DNA of 64,000 nt from CAYZTY01 sp964444665. GTDB taxonomy: Bacteria > Planctomycetota > Phycisphaerae > Sedimentisphaerales > CAYZTY01. Location of the stretch: the NCBI GenBank assembly GCA_964444665.1, contig CAYUIE010000004.1, positions 62,001-126,000 of the forward strand, written 5' to 3'. Under the pieces are notes generated by a model. That model worked only from the letters and a program-made list of their open reading frames with translations. It was not told the DNA's origin and did no database searches. The position numbers were made by a program, and so were the translations under genes. Positions 28,766-36,896 of this stretch are shown in pieces; within the stretch, counting starts at the first letter, position 1; each line of letters starts with the position of its first letter.

Positions 28766-29803
28766 ATGCCGAGAGGCGGCGCAATTTTCGCGAAGGAAGA
28801 GCTGACTCGTGTTGTCAGTCACTACGAGCTGGGGATAATTCAGTGTATTGACCGGCTAATGATAGGCAACAGGCGTGCCGCCAAGGTCTTCATTGTCTCT
28901 GAACGCGGCAGGTTCCTGTTAAAACGTCGTCCAAAAGGTAAAGACGATCCAGACAGGGTTGCTTTTGCTCATTCAGTGCAGATGCATCTTGTCGGGTCTG
29001 GTTTGCCCGTGCCACGGCTTGTTGCGAGACGCGATGAAGACGATACCGTCCTGCCGCTCGAGGGTCACATTTACGAGCTATTCGAGTTTATCGACGGGGC
29101 TCGCTATGACGGCTCCTCGCCGGCCACCATCGACGCGGGCAGAGTACTTGCCAGATTCCACCTTGGGTTGGCCGAGTTCAAATCCGACTGGGAGCCGATA
29201 CGAGGCAGCTTTCACGACTCTACAAACGTGCGTAAATATCTGAAAACTCTCGCCTCACAAAATAGCAATGCCGAATCAAAAGCACAACTTCGGCAAATCA
29301 GCGAAGAACTAACGACACTTTATAACGCATCCAGCACGCAGGTCAACGAGCTCGGTTTTGACAATTGGCTCGAACAACTCATTCACGGCGACTGGCATCC
29401 GGGCAATATGCTTTTCGAGGACGGCAAGGTCTGTGCGGTGCTCGACTTCGACTCTATAAAACTCTCACCGCCCGTAACCGACCTTGCAAACGGGATGCTT
29501 CAAATTTCCATTGTGGGGGGCAGGCCTCGGCCGGCAGACTGGCCGGCATACCTCGACCAGGCAAAACTGGTTCAATTTCTAAGCGGCTATCGGAAGTTGA
29601 AGGCAATCGAGCAGGAACGACTAAATTCGCTGCCGGACCTGATGATTGAGACGATGATAGCAGAGGCTGTGCTGCCGATAGCAGCGACGGGTTTTTTCGG
29701 AAACCTTTCCGGCCTGGAGTTTCTACAGATGATTCAACGAAAGTGCCAGTGGATAGACCAGAACCGCGATACGCTGACTAAGGCGATAAACGATCAAAGT
29801 TAA
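28766..29803 (+). CDS. APH/choline-kinase family phosphotransferase
   Basis: 345 residues with the aminoglycoside-phosphotransferase/homoserine-kinase-II fold: FLLKRRPKG with the ATP-contacting lysine, catalytic loop LIHGDWHPGNMLFE, and metal-binding CAVLDFDSIKLSPPVTDLA. GGAGG lies 7 nt before the ATG. The family phosphorylates small alcohols (homoserine, choline, sugars) as often as antibiotics, so resistance should not be inferred. It is followed 17 bp later by a TetR regulator and could be under its control. Confidence 0.85.
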   Translation: MPRGGAIFAKEELTRVVSHYELGIIQCIDRLMIGNRRAAKVFIVSERGRFLLKRRPKGKDDPDRVAFAHSVQMHLVGSGLPVPRLVARRDEDDTVLPLEGHIYELFEFIDGARYDGSSPATIDAGRVLARFHLGLAEFKSDWEPIRGSFHDSTNVRKYLKTLASQNSNAESKAQLRQISEELTTLYNASSTQVNELGFDNWLEQLIHGDWHPGNMLFEDGKVCAVLDFDSIKLSPPVTDLANGMLQISIVGGRPRPADWPAYLDQAKLVQFLSGYRKLKAIEQERLNSLPDLMIETMIAEAVLPIAATGFFGNLSGLEFLQMIQRKCQWIDQNRDTLTKAINDQS

Positions 29804-29820
29804 GCCCTTCAGGATAGACT

Positions 29821-30393
29821 ATGCATAACAGCGAGACAAAATCGCGAATAATTCAGGCCGCCCGTACGCTGTTCAGCACACACGGCTGCCAAAATACAAG
29901 CATCGTTGATATTATCACCGCCAGCGGTCTAACCAAGGGCGGATTCTATCACTACTTCAAGAGTAAAGAAGAGCTTTGCGGCACACTCATCGGCCAGCTT
30001 AAGGAAGATTACCAACAACTGCTCGATTCGATAGATCCAAACTTTACGCCGATTGAAACGTTGCGAGGACTGCTTCAGAAAATCGCCGAGCTAAACACGT
30101 CCGGCGAATGGGTCAACTGCCGACTGATTCTTCGGCTGACCGGCGAGGCGCACCAACATCCACTTGAGCTGCGGGATAAGATTCAGGATTTCTGGCAGTG
30201 GTATAGCGATGCTATCGAGGAAATGATTAGCCGATGCCGGGCGGCCGGCCAGATAAAGACCGACATCTCTCCGAAATTGCAGACGCGATTAGTCCTTGCC
30301 ATTATGACCGGCTCGATAATGTTCGAGGAGACCGGCACACCCGGCCCGCCCTTGGCCGATATGGCCGAGACTATTATCCACTGCCTGCAATAG
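29821..30393 (+). CDS. TetR/AcrR family transcriptional regulator
   Basis: 190 residues. N-terminal HTH: ARTLFSTHGCQNTSIVDII, then ASGLTKGGFYHYFKSKEEL, the canonical TetR recognition helix. The C-terminal ligand domain is unassigned. It follows the APH-fold gene in the same direction and is convergent with 30424. Confidence 0.88.
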   Translation: MHNSETKSRIIQAARTLFSTHGCQNTSIVDIITASGLTKGGFYHYFKSKEELCGTLIGQLKEDYQQLLDSIDPNFTPIETLRGLLQKIAELNTSGEWVNCRLILRLTGEAHQHPLELRDKIQDFWQWYSDAIEEMISRCRAAGQIKTDISPKLQTRLVLAIMTGSIMFEETGTPGPPLADMAETIIHCLQ

Positions 30394-30423
30394 TAGTGAC
30401 AGTGGGTCAAAGAATCCAACCTT

Positions 30424-31161
30424 CTACGGATTGCAGCGTTTGCAGGGGCGTTTGCCGGCTTTTACGGCCTGTTCTCTCGTGGCGAAGCCGACGAGATTCT
30501 CCGGCGAGATTCGCTTTGCCCAGGCGCAATCAGGTTTGTGAAAAATTTTGCTGTTCTTCGAGGCAACATAGCGAACCTGTTTATCAACCTTAGCCTGATT
30601 TGCCGCTGAGTATGCCAGCGTAAATGCCTCGGCCTGCCTGAGAGTCTCCTCGATAATCGCAGCGGAGAGGTCCTTCTCCGATACAGCCTGCATTTGCGAG
30701 CTTATTTTCCACAACTCGGCCTTGAGGCAGACCGAAGAGTCATCCTTCAGACAAACTACGGCCGAGAGTGACGTCTGCACACGAAAGACGTACTGCTGTG
30801 AATCATTAGTTTTTAGCATATCAACGACAAGCTTAAGAACCGGCATATCGAGCGGCCCGACAGCGCCGGCCGGCGGCATATGCCAACCTATATCCGCCCT
30901 GCTAAGCTGATTTGTAAAGCCTTTTCGCAGCGAACTCCACAAGGCCGCCCGGTCGGATTCGGCCTCGCCGGGCGTGAAAGAGAAAACCACCGTATTTATC
31001 CCCTTCAAAGCGGGATTAGCCTTGCTGATAAGCACAGGCTTTGATTCGCGCGGCAAGGTTGGTTCATCGGCGAGAACATACGAGACCACCGTAAGGCGTC
31101 CCGTGGATAATAATGCCGAGATTGCAACAGCACAAATGAGCAAATATCTTATATTCTTCAT
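30424..31161 (-). CDS. Secreted protein with C-terminal Ada-type metal-binding domain
   Basis: 245 residues with a signal peptide (IRYLLICAVAISALLSTG) and a good AAGGAAG before the ATG. Residues about 60-195 form an unassigned domain. The last 50 residues (VRYVASKNSKIFHKPDCAWA ... GFATREQAVKAGKRPCKRCNP) match the small zinc module of Ada, with His and Cys in HKPDC and PCKRC. Outside Ada this module is often appended to secreted nucleases or envelope proteins and is unlikely to mean DNA-alkylation repair here. Function unknown. Confidence 0.72.
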   Translation of the reverse strand: MKNIRYLLICAVAISALLSTGRLTVVSYVLADEPTLPRESKPVLISKANPALKGINTVVFSFTPGEAESDRAALWSSLRKGFTNQLSRADIGWHMPPAGAVGPLDMPVLKLVVDMLKTNDSQQYVFRVQTSLSAVVCLKDDSSVCLKAELWKISSQMQAVSEKDLSAAIIEETLRQAEAFTLAYSAANQAKVDKQVRYVASKNSKIFHKPDCAWAKRISPENLVGFATREQAVKAGKRPCKRCNP

Positions 31162-31237
31162 ATTAAATCTTCCTTTAAGAACGTCTCGGTAGGCTAAAGC
31201 CCACCCTACCTTTTTTCGGCGAAACTTTTATCCGAGT

Positions 31238-31551
31238 TTATGCTATTAGTGTAAATGCGTCAGCCACGTTCATTCCCCGCTTTAGTCCCAACTGCAGGGC
31301 CTGCTGGTTAACGGTGGTAACTTTTCGATTGCCGAATCGCTCGAGCGTTCCGATAGGATTCTGAGGCGAGTCCCGACAAGTCGGGATGCGGCCGCCACAC
31401 CGAAACGCTCACAGGCATCAAGGTCGATTGCCGGACAGGCAATAAAGCCTTTGGTCCCGGCCGCCAACAGGATATTGAATCCCGTCCACTTTACCTGGAC
31501 GCCCTCGACTATGCCGTTGGGAGTCTGGTATATTTTTGTGTGAAATTCCAT
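31238..31551 (-). pseudogene. DUF1805 family gene, frameshifted at a palindromic repeat
   Basis: The ATG at 31551 has a good AAGGGG and the first 50 codons give an intact N-terminus (EFHTKIYQTPNGIVEG, GFIACPAIDLDACERFGVAAA). At 31371-31386 the palindrome TCCCGACAAGTCGGGA (plus-strand reading) intervenes. After it the conserved C-terminus (GTLERFGNRKVTTVNQ, then LKRGMNVADAFTLIA and stop at 31238-31240) continues in another frame. If translated in the first frame, the product would end with an unrelated tail near 31282. The total of 314 bp is not a multiple of three. A repeat insertion or replacement, or a sequencing error exactly at a hairpin, would explain it. Confidence 0.75.
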
Positions 31552-31709
31552 AAATACAGCCCCTTTATATAAAACAATCAATAAAAAAAAGCGAAAGCCT
31601 TGTGGGTATATTAATACAGAAACGTGGTTTGTAAAATAGATTTCCGTTTTTCGCCCGGGTCCGTGAGCGAAAAGCCTAAGCAAACAGTACCGTTAATCCT
31701 TCCCCGACT

Positions 31710-32456
31710 TTACATAGTGAAATAGCCAACTTCTTCCGAGAGCGCCTTTATCTTTTCCCAGACACTTGAGTCTTCGATGAGCTGGATGGCAATGGGATAA
31801 AGGATGTTGTCCTCTCTGAAAATATGCTCTCTGCCCATCGAGACAATCGTTGTAGCAATCTCATAGAGGTCGTTTTTGAACTTTTCCAGCTCGATGATAC
31901 CATTTTCCGCCATAACAACAAGTTCCATCAGCTTCTCGGCACATAAAGCCATAGAAAGATGCTCAGTGGTAAGAATTTGTGGTGTGCCGAGGTATCCGTG
32001 TCTTTCGAGCTCCGGGAAAATAAGCTCATCCTCGAGGTGTATATGATCGAGGTTCATCACAATGCTGCGGGCGATTTGCGTGAGCTTGCGAAACTCGGTG
32101 CCGGCCATCGAGAGTACATTGCTGCGCCAGATTTCCCTGTTAACATCCTCAAGGTCCGCCAGATAACAAAGAAACAACTGATGCTCCGAGATAATTTTAT
32201 ACAACAGGTGATTCGGCGGCAGCAATTTCATCAATCCCTCAGCCTGCTCTTTAAGTATCTGTCTTTCGGCGGGATACAACCTTTTGAGCTCAGAGACTGA
32301 ATAGCCCGACTCGAGTATTTCTTTCTCGGCATTAACAATATCCTTCGGTTCAATGTTGGCAATGAAACCGCCGGCCGCATTCAGAATCCGGGAGGGCTCG
32401 CTTCCTCTGACGATACATTCAAAAAGCCGGGTTAATTTTTTTGCTTTGTCCATCAT
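31710..32456 (-). CDS. DUF438-hemerythrin domain protein
   Basis: 248 residues. The N-terminal DUF438 module (LTRLFECIVRGSEPSRILNA, then SGYSVSELKRLYPAE) precedes a hemerythrin-like four-helix bundle with the di-iron ligands apparently in ISEHQLF, DHIHLEDELIFPELE, TTEHLSM and GREHIFREDNILYP. Such proteins sense or handle oxygen, NO or damaged iron centres in the cytoplasm. AAGGTGG 5 nt upstream supports the first ATG. A paralogue lies upstream at 32747-33583. Confidence 0.85.
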   Translation of the reverse strand: MMDKAKKLTRLFECIVRGSEPSRILNAAGGFIANIEPKDIVNAEKEILESGYSVSELKRLYPAERQILKEQAEGLMKLLPPNHLLYKIISEHQLFLCYLADLEDVNREIWRSNVLSMAGTEFRKLTQIARSIVMNLDHIHLEDELIFPELERHGYLGTPQILTTEHLSMALCAEKLMELVVMAENGIIELEKFKNDLYEIATTIVSMGREHIFREDNILYPIAIQLIEDSSVWEKIKALSEEVGYFTM

Positions 32457-32746
32457 TTGACCACCTTTACGGCCTTTTGGCCTTATTGGGTTCCATTCTT
32501 TATTTTTTAACCTTACGCATCTTTCCGAAACCGCCGGGCCATCGTGCTTTTAAGGCCTTTTCCTTTCTATATAGGACGTACGTAGTCCTACTTTACTGTG
32601 GTCGTAAAAATGTTCAAATTATATAAATTCGGCATTTGATAACCAACTTACCCCCTGACTTGATATGGTTCGTATTGTGAGATTCGGATGAACTTCAGGC
32701 ATCCCTCTACTTCGTCAAGTCATCGGCAGTTTTTAGCCGCAGTTTA

Positions 32747-33583
32747 CTAAATGCTGCTGTGCAAACAGCAATAGCCTATTTGATCGCACAGGTCCTTTAT
32801 TTTTTTCCACACACCGGTATCGTTTATAACTTCCAGTGTAATTGGAAAAAATATGTTATTTTCCTTAAAAATGTGCTCTCTCATCGCCGGCACAATAAAT
32901 TCGACAATTCTGGCCAGCTCAGACCTGAATTGCATGAAATCCATTTCTTCTGCCAATGCAATCAGTTCGAGAAGCTCTTCGGTGCTAACATCAAGACATA
33001 GATGTTCAGCTTTCACCATTGCCAGCAGGCCATAGCAGCCTCTATTCTCAAGCTCCATAAAAATAATTTCATCTTCCATCTCCCTGTGCTCATTGAGGCC
33101 TGTCAAATGGCTCGTAATATGGGCAAGCTTCCTGAATTCGACTCCAACCGTGGAACAACTTTTCATCTTGCGAATTGCATAATTTACATCCTCAAGGTCG
33201 GCTATAAGACACAACATCAATCCATGCTCTGCCAAAAGTTTTGCAATTAAGTGGTTTGGCGGTAATTGAGCTTTTATCTCTGAAAACCTGCTCCCGAAGA
33301 GCTGTAAATGGCTTACACAGATACGCCTTAGGTAGGAAACTGAATAGCTGGACTGAAACATAATCAGCTCAGCAATAGCCAGTTCCCTCGGTTCTACAGC
33401 CACAAGAAACTGCTTTGTCTGCTCGACTACCCTTTCAATATCTTCCCCATCGCAAATGCGCCGGAGAATTTCGGTTAGATGTTCAACTTTTTCCATTAAT
33501 GCAGCTTCCATAAAAGCAAATTGGGTGGCACGAAAGCCACCCAATGACCCATCATTACAATTATTGAAGGATTGAAAATTCAT
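32747..33583 (-). CDS. DUF438-hemerythrin domain protein, paralogue
   Basis: 278 residues from the ATG at 33583; the ATG at 33598 overlaps the GGAGGAG Shine-Dalgarno sequence (33596-33590, 6 nt before the inner ATG) and is rejected. Same order of domains as its neighbour: a DUF438-like segment (HLTEILRRICDGEDIERVVE, SSYSVSYLRRICVSH), then a hemerythrin bundle with LLAEHGLM, EHREMEDEIIFMELE, KAEHLCL and REHIFKENNIFFP. It has an extra 25-residue N-terminus. The two genes share a common origin but are diverged, so this is an old duplication. Confidence 0.83.
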   Translation of the reverse strand: MNFQSFNNCNDGSLGGFRATQFAFMEAALMEKVEHLTEILRRICDGEDIERVVEQTKQFLVAVEPRELAIAELIMFQSSYSVSYLRRICVSHLQLFGSRFSEIKAQLPPNHLIAKLLAEHGLMLCLIADLEDVNYAIRKMKSCSTVGVEFRKLAHITSHLTGLNEHREMEDEIIFMELENRGCYGLLAMVKAEHLCLDVSTEELLELIALAEEMDFMQFRSELARIVEFIVPAMREHIFKENNIFFPITLEVINDTGVWKKIKDLCDQIGYCCLHSSI

Positions 33584-34040
33584 AGTATTCTCCTCCATAG
33601 TCCTTTTCGCCCAGCCATCCGGAGAAGAAAAACATACCCTCTATTCTAATTATGCGCTATTTCACAACCAACGTTGTTAAAAAATATAAATTTCACCATC
33701 TTATTTATACTGCATCCCTTATTTCTCCATTGTCTTTTATTCTCATCGTTCTTTATGCTTTTAATTATGTCGATAAGATTTGTCTATATATGGTCACTTT
33801 TATTATCCATATAAAACACAAGATGGGCAAAAAAGAACCATCTTAATATATAGTAATAATGAATCCATGTTGTCATTTATATTGACCTTCAATTTCTTGT
33901 TAAAAATACAGTGAAAAAGTAAATAATTTTGAAAAATACTTCACAAATTACTTGCAAAAGTTTAATAATGAGGTAAAATATAAGCGAGGTATGGTTGATA
34001 TATAACTATTAATATAATTTCTTTGGTATCGAGCGAATAA
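33584..34040. other. AT-rich intergenic region with promoter-like sequence
   Basis: About 450 bp between divergent genes, very AT-rich. A 64-codon open frame at 33652-33846 has no Shine-Dalgarno sequence and a composition set by the AT content; I do not believe it codes. A TTGCAA (33952-33957) and TAAAAT (33974-33979) pair with a 16-bp spacer could be a promoter for the element gene at 34041. This is probably the left boundary of the phage-derived element, but I see no attachment-site repeat. Confidence 0.4.
33952..33979 (+). promoter_or_regulatory. Candidate promoter for the 34041 gene
   Basis: -35 TTGCAA and -10 TAAAAT separated by 16 bp, 62 bp before the TTG start at 34041. Reasonable match to a housekeeping sigma promoter, but the AT-rich surroundings make chance matches likely. 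Confidence 0.35.
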
Positions 34041-34466
34041 TTGAGTAAGAAAAAAAATGAAAAATCAGACTCATTCAAGCGGCCAGCAGGTTGTTCCGGA
34101 AGAGAGCGTATTAATATGCTTTGCAACAGGATAGGGCTGCTGTCCGGAAATGATAAGCATCTTATGAAAATGTACATCGAGAATGAAAATACGTTCCGAC
34201 AAATTGCCTATCTGACAGGGGTCAATGAAGTAACCGTCGCACGAAGGATTCAAAGAATTACAAAGCGTCTGCTGGACGACGCCTATATTACCTGCCTGAG
34301 TAATAGACACAATCTGACCCATCTCGATATGGAAATTGCTCATGATTATTTTCTCGAGGGGCTCTCTCAGATGAAGATATCAAACAATAGAAAATGCACG
34401 AGATACATCGTGCGGAAAACTCTAAAAAAAATACATAGCCTGATTAGCGTGGAAAGTAGCCAATGA
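34041..34466 (+). CDS. Sigma-region-4-like HTH protein
   Basis: 141 residues from a TTG start; an in-frame ATG at 34116 is the alternative. The segment HLMKMYIENENTFRQIAYLTG, followed by EVTVARRIQRITKRLL, is a helix-turn-helix like sigma-70 region 4. A second possible HTH lies in YFLEGLSQMKISNNRKCTRY. No region 2 is present, so it is not a complete sigma factor. It is the first gene of the accessory element and is probably its regulator. Confidence 0.65.
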   Translation: MSKKKNEKSDSFKRPAGCSGRERINMLCNRIGLLSGNDKHLMKMYIENENTFRQIAYLTGVNEVTVARRIQRITKRLLDDAYITCLSNRHNLTHLDMEIAHDYFLEGLSQMKISNNRKCTRYIVRKTLKKIHSLISVESSQ

Positions 34467-34481
34467 TAAAGCTGAAACAAA

Positions 34482-34543
34482 CCCGCAATAAATCCTTCGA
34501 CAGGTTCAGACATAGGGTCTTCATAAGGAGGACAGGTTGCGGG
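34482..34543. repeat. Dispersed hairpin repeat, copy 2
   Basis: Stem CCCGCAA (34482-34488) with TTGCGGG (34537-34543). It shares ATAAATCCTTCGAC and GGACAGGT with the copy at 6618-6672, but two stem base pairs have changed on both sides (T-A to C-G, G-C to A-T), keeping the pairing. The copy ends 8 bp before the ATPase start and its AAGGAGG is too far away to be the Shine-Dalgarno sequence. Confidence 0.7.
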
Positions 34544-34551
34544 GATAAATA

Positions 34552-35220
34552 GTGAGAAACCAAATGATAAGGACTTTTAAAGTTGAGAAATCGTTCGGCT
34601 GGCAGGGGGAAGTTACGAAGAAGGTCGCGGCAGTGATGAGGATGTTCGGGCTTGACCTTAGCCGATTAAAAAAGTCCGAGCCGATAGTCAAATGCCGATT
34701 CGAATTAAGACAGGGTGACGTCTGCTATATCACCGGCGCGAGCGGAGCAGGAAAAAGCGCACTTTTGAAGGAACTATATAATGCTGTAGCAGAAGATGAA
34801 AAAATTGAGCTGGCCGATATAGCGCTGCCGGAGGACGGCACATTGGTTGATTGTATCAACGGCGATTTGCTCGATTCGCTGAGAACGCTTTCGAAGGCTG
34901 GTCTTAACGACGTCTTCTGCATACTCAACCAGCCTGCAAAACTAAGCGAAGGACAAAAATACCGTTTCAGACTGGCAAAGGCCCTTGCCAGCGGAAAGAA
35001 AATAATCTTTGCGGACGAGTTCTGTTCCAACCTCGACCGTATAACCGCGGCGGTTATCGCCTACAACATTCGTGAATTTGCGAATCGCTATCAGGTAAGT
35101 TTCATACTTGCCGGCAGCCACGACGACATCCTTGCGGATTTGCAGCCGGACATGATGGTGATTAATTATCTGGCCGGCCAGACGAGGGTGATTTATCGCG
35201 ACATTCGAAGACAACCTTAA
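34552..35220 (+). CDS. ABC-type ATPase, COG2401-like N-terminal half
   Basis: 222 residues, GTG start (an ATG at 34564 is possible). Walker A ITGASGAGKSALLK, signature-like KLSEGQKYRFRLAKALASG, Walker B KIIFADEFCSNLD. The switch histidine may be in AGSHDDIL. It has no transmembrane partner; its neighbour is an acetyltransferase-like gene. COG2401 describes a single protein with an ABC ATPase fused to an acetyltransferase domain; here the two appear as adjacent genes. Likely a soluble ATPase of the mobile element acting on nucleic acid rather than a transporter, which is inference. Confidence 0.72.
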   Translation: MRNQMIRTFKVEKSFGWQGEVTKKVAAVMRMFGLDLSRLKKSEPIVKCRFELRQGDVCYITGASGAGKSALLKELYNAVAEDEKIELADIALPEDGTLVDCINGDLLDSLRTLSKAGLNDVFCILNQPAKLSEGQKYRFRLAKALASGKKIIFADEFCSNLDRITAAVIAYNIREFANRYQVSFILAGSHDDILADLQPDMMVINYLAGQTRVIYRDIRRQP

Positions 35221-35234
35221 CTCGTCGCTTGTCG

Positions 35235-35259
35235 CTCGTGACTCGTGACTCGTGACTCG
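35235..35259. repeat. Heptamer tandem repeat (CTCGTGA)
   Basis: Three full copies plus CTCG of a 7-bp unit (35235-35241, 35242-35248, 35249-35255, 35256-35259) directly before the acetyltransferase start. GTG codons lie within the units, and a 7-nt change would shift their frame. Confidence 0.7.
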
Positions 35260-35271
35260 AAGAGGATTAGT

Positions 35272-36063
35272 GTGGTAAATAAGCGAAGATGTTCAATAAC
35301 GAAAGAATTAAAAATCGTGCAGGCGGGTATTGAGGCTTACAAGAAGCTGGCCCGTTTTCATTATCGCGACGGCAGGCTCGGACCTTACGCGGCGATTTAC
35401 GCGCTCGAAGAGTCGCACCCACTTCGCAGGCGATTTTTCGAGAAGGTTGGCGTGATTGTTTACCGTATGGCGGCACCTTCTCTTGAGCTTCGAAATAAGG
35501 CGACGGGCGGTTACTTCACCGGCCTCGGAGGCAGAACGGGTCAGCTCCAGATAATAAATGAGAAGATTCGCACCATAAGCAGGGTGATTATCGAACCGAG
35601 ATATCGCGGGCTGGGCCTTGCAAGCAGGTTAGTACGCGAGACGATGCCTTTGTTGGGCGTGCCTGTTATCGAGTCGCTGGCAGTGATGGGTGCGGTCAAT
35701 CCGTTCTTCGAGAAGGCGGGAATGAAGGCATATCAAGACACTATGCCGGCCCGGTGCGTGCAGATGACCGAGGCCCTTAGCCTTCTCGGTATTGAAAACT
35801 CAATGCTGCTGGACGCAGAGCAGGTCGAGAGAAAACTTAAAAAACTCGAGCGCAGGCAGACTGAGTTCTTCGAAGGCCAGGCGAAGCGTTTTCTTCAGTG
35901 TTACGGCAAACGCAAGTTTATGCGGCCGGGCCTTGAGAGGACAAGATTCATACTCTCGAAGCTGGCATTCCGGCCGGTCTATTACATCTGGTTTAACCCG
36001 GAGTTGCCGGTTAATTACTCAAACGTAAAAAGGAGCCGGGATGCGACACGTGTCAAATTCTAA
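35272..36063 (+). CDS. GNAT-like acetyltransferase, COG2401-like C-terminal half
   Basis: 263 residues from the GTG at 35272 (AAGAGG just upstream); starts inside the heptamer repeat at 35245 are less likely. The acetyl-CoA-binding motif is RVIIEPRYRGLGLASRLVRE (R-G-x-G-x-A). Before it, AAPSLELRNKATGGYFTGL resembles the core strand of GNAT proteins; after it, VMGAVNPFFEKAGM is the usual beta-bulge/helix. The C-terminal 90 residues are helical and basic (QVERKLKKLERRQTEFFEGQ). It pairs with the ABC ATPase upstream. The target of acetylation is unknown. Confidence 0.7.
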   Translation: MVNKRRCSITKELKIVQAGIEAYKKLARFHYRDGRLGPYAAIYALEESHPLRRRFFEKVGVIVYRMAAPSLELRNKATGGYFTGLGGRTGQLQIINEKIRTISRVIIEPRYRGLGLASRLVRETMPLLGVPVIESLAVMGAVNPFFEKAGMKAYQDTMPARCVQMTEALSLLGIENSMLLDAEQVERKLKKLERRQTEFFEGQAKRFLQCYGKRKFMRPGLERTRFILSKLAFRPVYYIWFNPELPVNYSNVKRSRDATRVKF

Positions 36064-36190
36064 TATCTAAATTCTAAACAAATTCAAATGACCAAAATTA
36101 TAAATCTAAAACTTTTTATTTCCCGATGGAATCGGGATTCGAAAATTAGGGTTTTGAGATTGTTTAATATTTAGAAATTAGGATTTAGGA
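36062..36190. repeat. AT-rich imperfect inverted repeat with central palindrome
   Basis: The left arm (CTAAATTCTAAAC-like, 36064-36084) is partly complementary to the right arm (TATTTAGAAATTAGG, 36169-36183). Near the middle lies TCCCGATGGAATCGGGA (36121-36137), a member of the dispersed palindrome family. No gene fits in this gap. Confidence 0.5.
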
Positions 36191-36230
36191 TTTTTTTGTT
36201 CGTAATTCACAGTTTGGAGTTCGTAAAGAA

Positions 36231-36896
36231 ATGCAAACTAAAATTGAATCGATACCTCTTAGTAAGCTAACGGCCAACCCTGCCAATCCGAACCGGATGA
36301 GCAAGACGAATTTCACCAGGCTCGTCGCGCACATCGAGCGAACCGGCCGATACGAGCCTGTTGTCGTAAGACCACACCCGCGAAAAAGGGATAAATATGA
36401 GATCATTAACGGGCATCACCGCTGCAAAGCACTGAAAAAACTCGGCCATTCAAACGCACAGTGCGTCGTCTGGGACGTGGACGGGCCCGAGACCGATTTG
36501 CTACTGGCTACGCTTAACCGGCTTGCCGGACGGGACGACCTCCATAAAAGAAGCGAGCTGATTAGCAGATTGGCCGGGCGGTTAGAGACGGATAAATCGA
36601 AACATCTCTCGCGGCTGCTGCCTGAAAGCAAAAAACAAATCGAGCGGCTAATGGAGCTGGCTGTCCAGAAGTCCCGATTTGTCGGGATCCTTAACCTGGC
36701 TGAGCAGGCAAAGCAGCCAGTCGCGGTCGTCTTTTTCCTGACGGAAGAGCAGAAAGACATTCTCGAGGAGGCCCTGGCGATAGCGGCCAAAGATACATCT
36801 AAAGAATTGCCAACGGCCCGGCGAAAGGCAACGGCACTGCTGGAAATAGTGAAGGTTTTTATGACTCAAACGAAACGGACGGAGGAACAAGGGTAA
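36231..36896 (+). CDS. ParB-like N-terminal domain protein
   Basis: 221 residues. ParB/sulfiredoxin-like domain: IPLSKLTANPANPNRM, HIERTGRYEPVVVRPHPR and YEIINGHHRCKALKKLG, the last being the CTP/phosphate-binding GHHR motif in place of GERR. A helical region follows, without an obvious long HTH. In phages and plasmids such proteins act in partition, regulation or as nucleases. The palindromic repeat at 36672-36687 is read in frame as SRFVGI. Stop overlaps the next start by one base, so it is co-translated with the DUF1376-like gene. Confidence 0.78.
   Translation: MQTKIESIPLSKLTANPANPNRMSKTNFTRLVAHIERTGRYEPVVVRPHPRKRDKYEIINGHHRCKALKKLGHSNAQCVVWDVDGPETDLLLATLNRLAGRDDLHKRSELISRLAGRLETDKSKHLSRLLPESKKQIERLMELAVQKSRFVGILNLAEQAKQPVAVVFFLTEEQKDILEEALAIAAKDTSKELPTARRKATALLEIVKVFMTQTKRTEEQG
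36672..36687. repeat. Palindromic repeat inside parB-like coding sequence
   Basis: TCCCGATTTGTCGGGA, same family as 27197 and 31371, in frame, adding residues 148-153 between two helices. No frameshift results. Confidence 0.6.

Noticed and set aside
28766..30393. APH-fold kinase plus TetR regulator as an antibiotic-resistance unit
   Set aside because: APH-fold proteins include many metabolic kinases, and nothing here points to an antibiotic substrate.
30424..31161. Ada-type DNA repair protein
   Set aside because: Only the small metal-binding module is present; the methyltransferase domain is absent and the protein has a signal peptide.
33652..33846. 64-codon open frame in the AT-rich gap
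   Set aside because: No ribosome-binding sequence, composition explained by AT richness, no recognisable pattern.
35221..35259. Heptamer repeat as a mini CRISPR or an attachment site
   Set aside because: Units are directly adjacent with no spacers, and no second copy was seen at the other end of the element.
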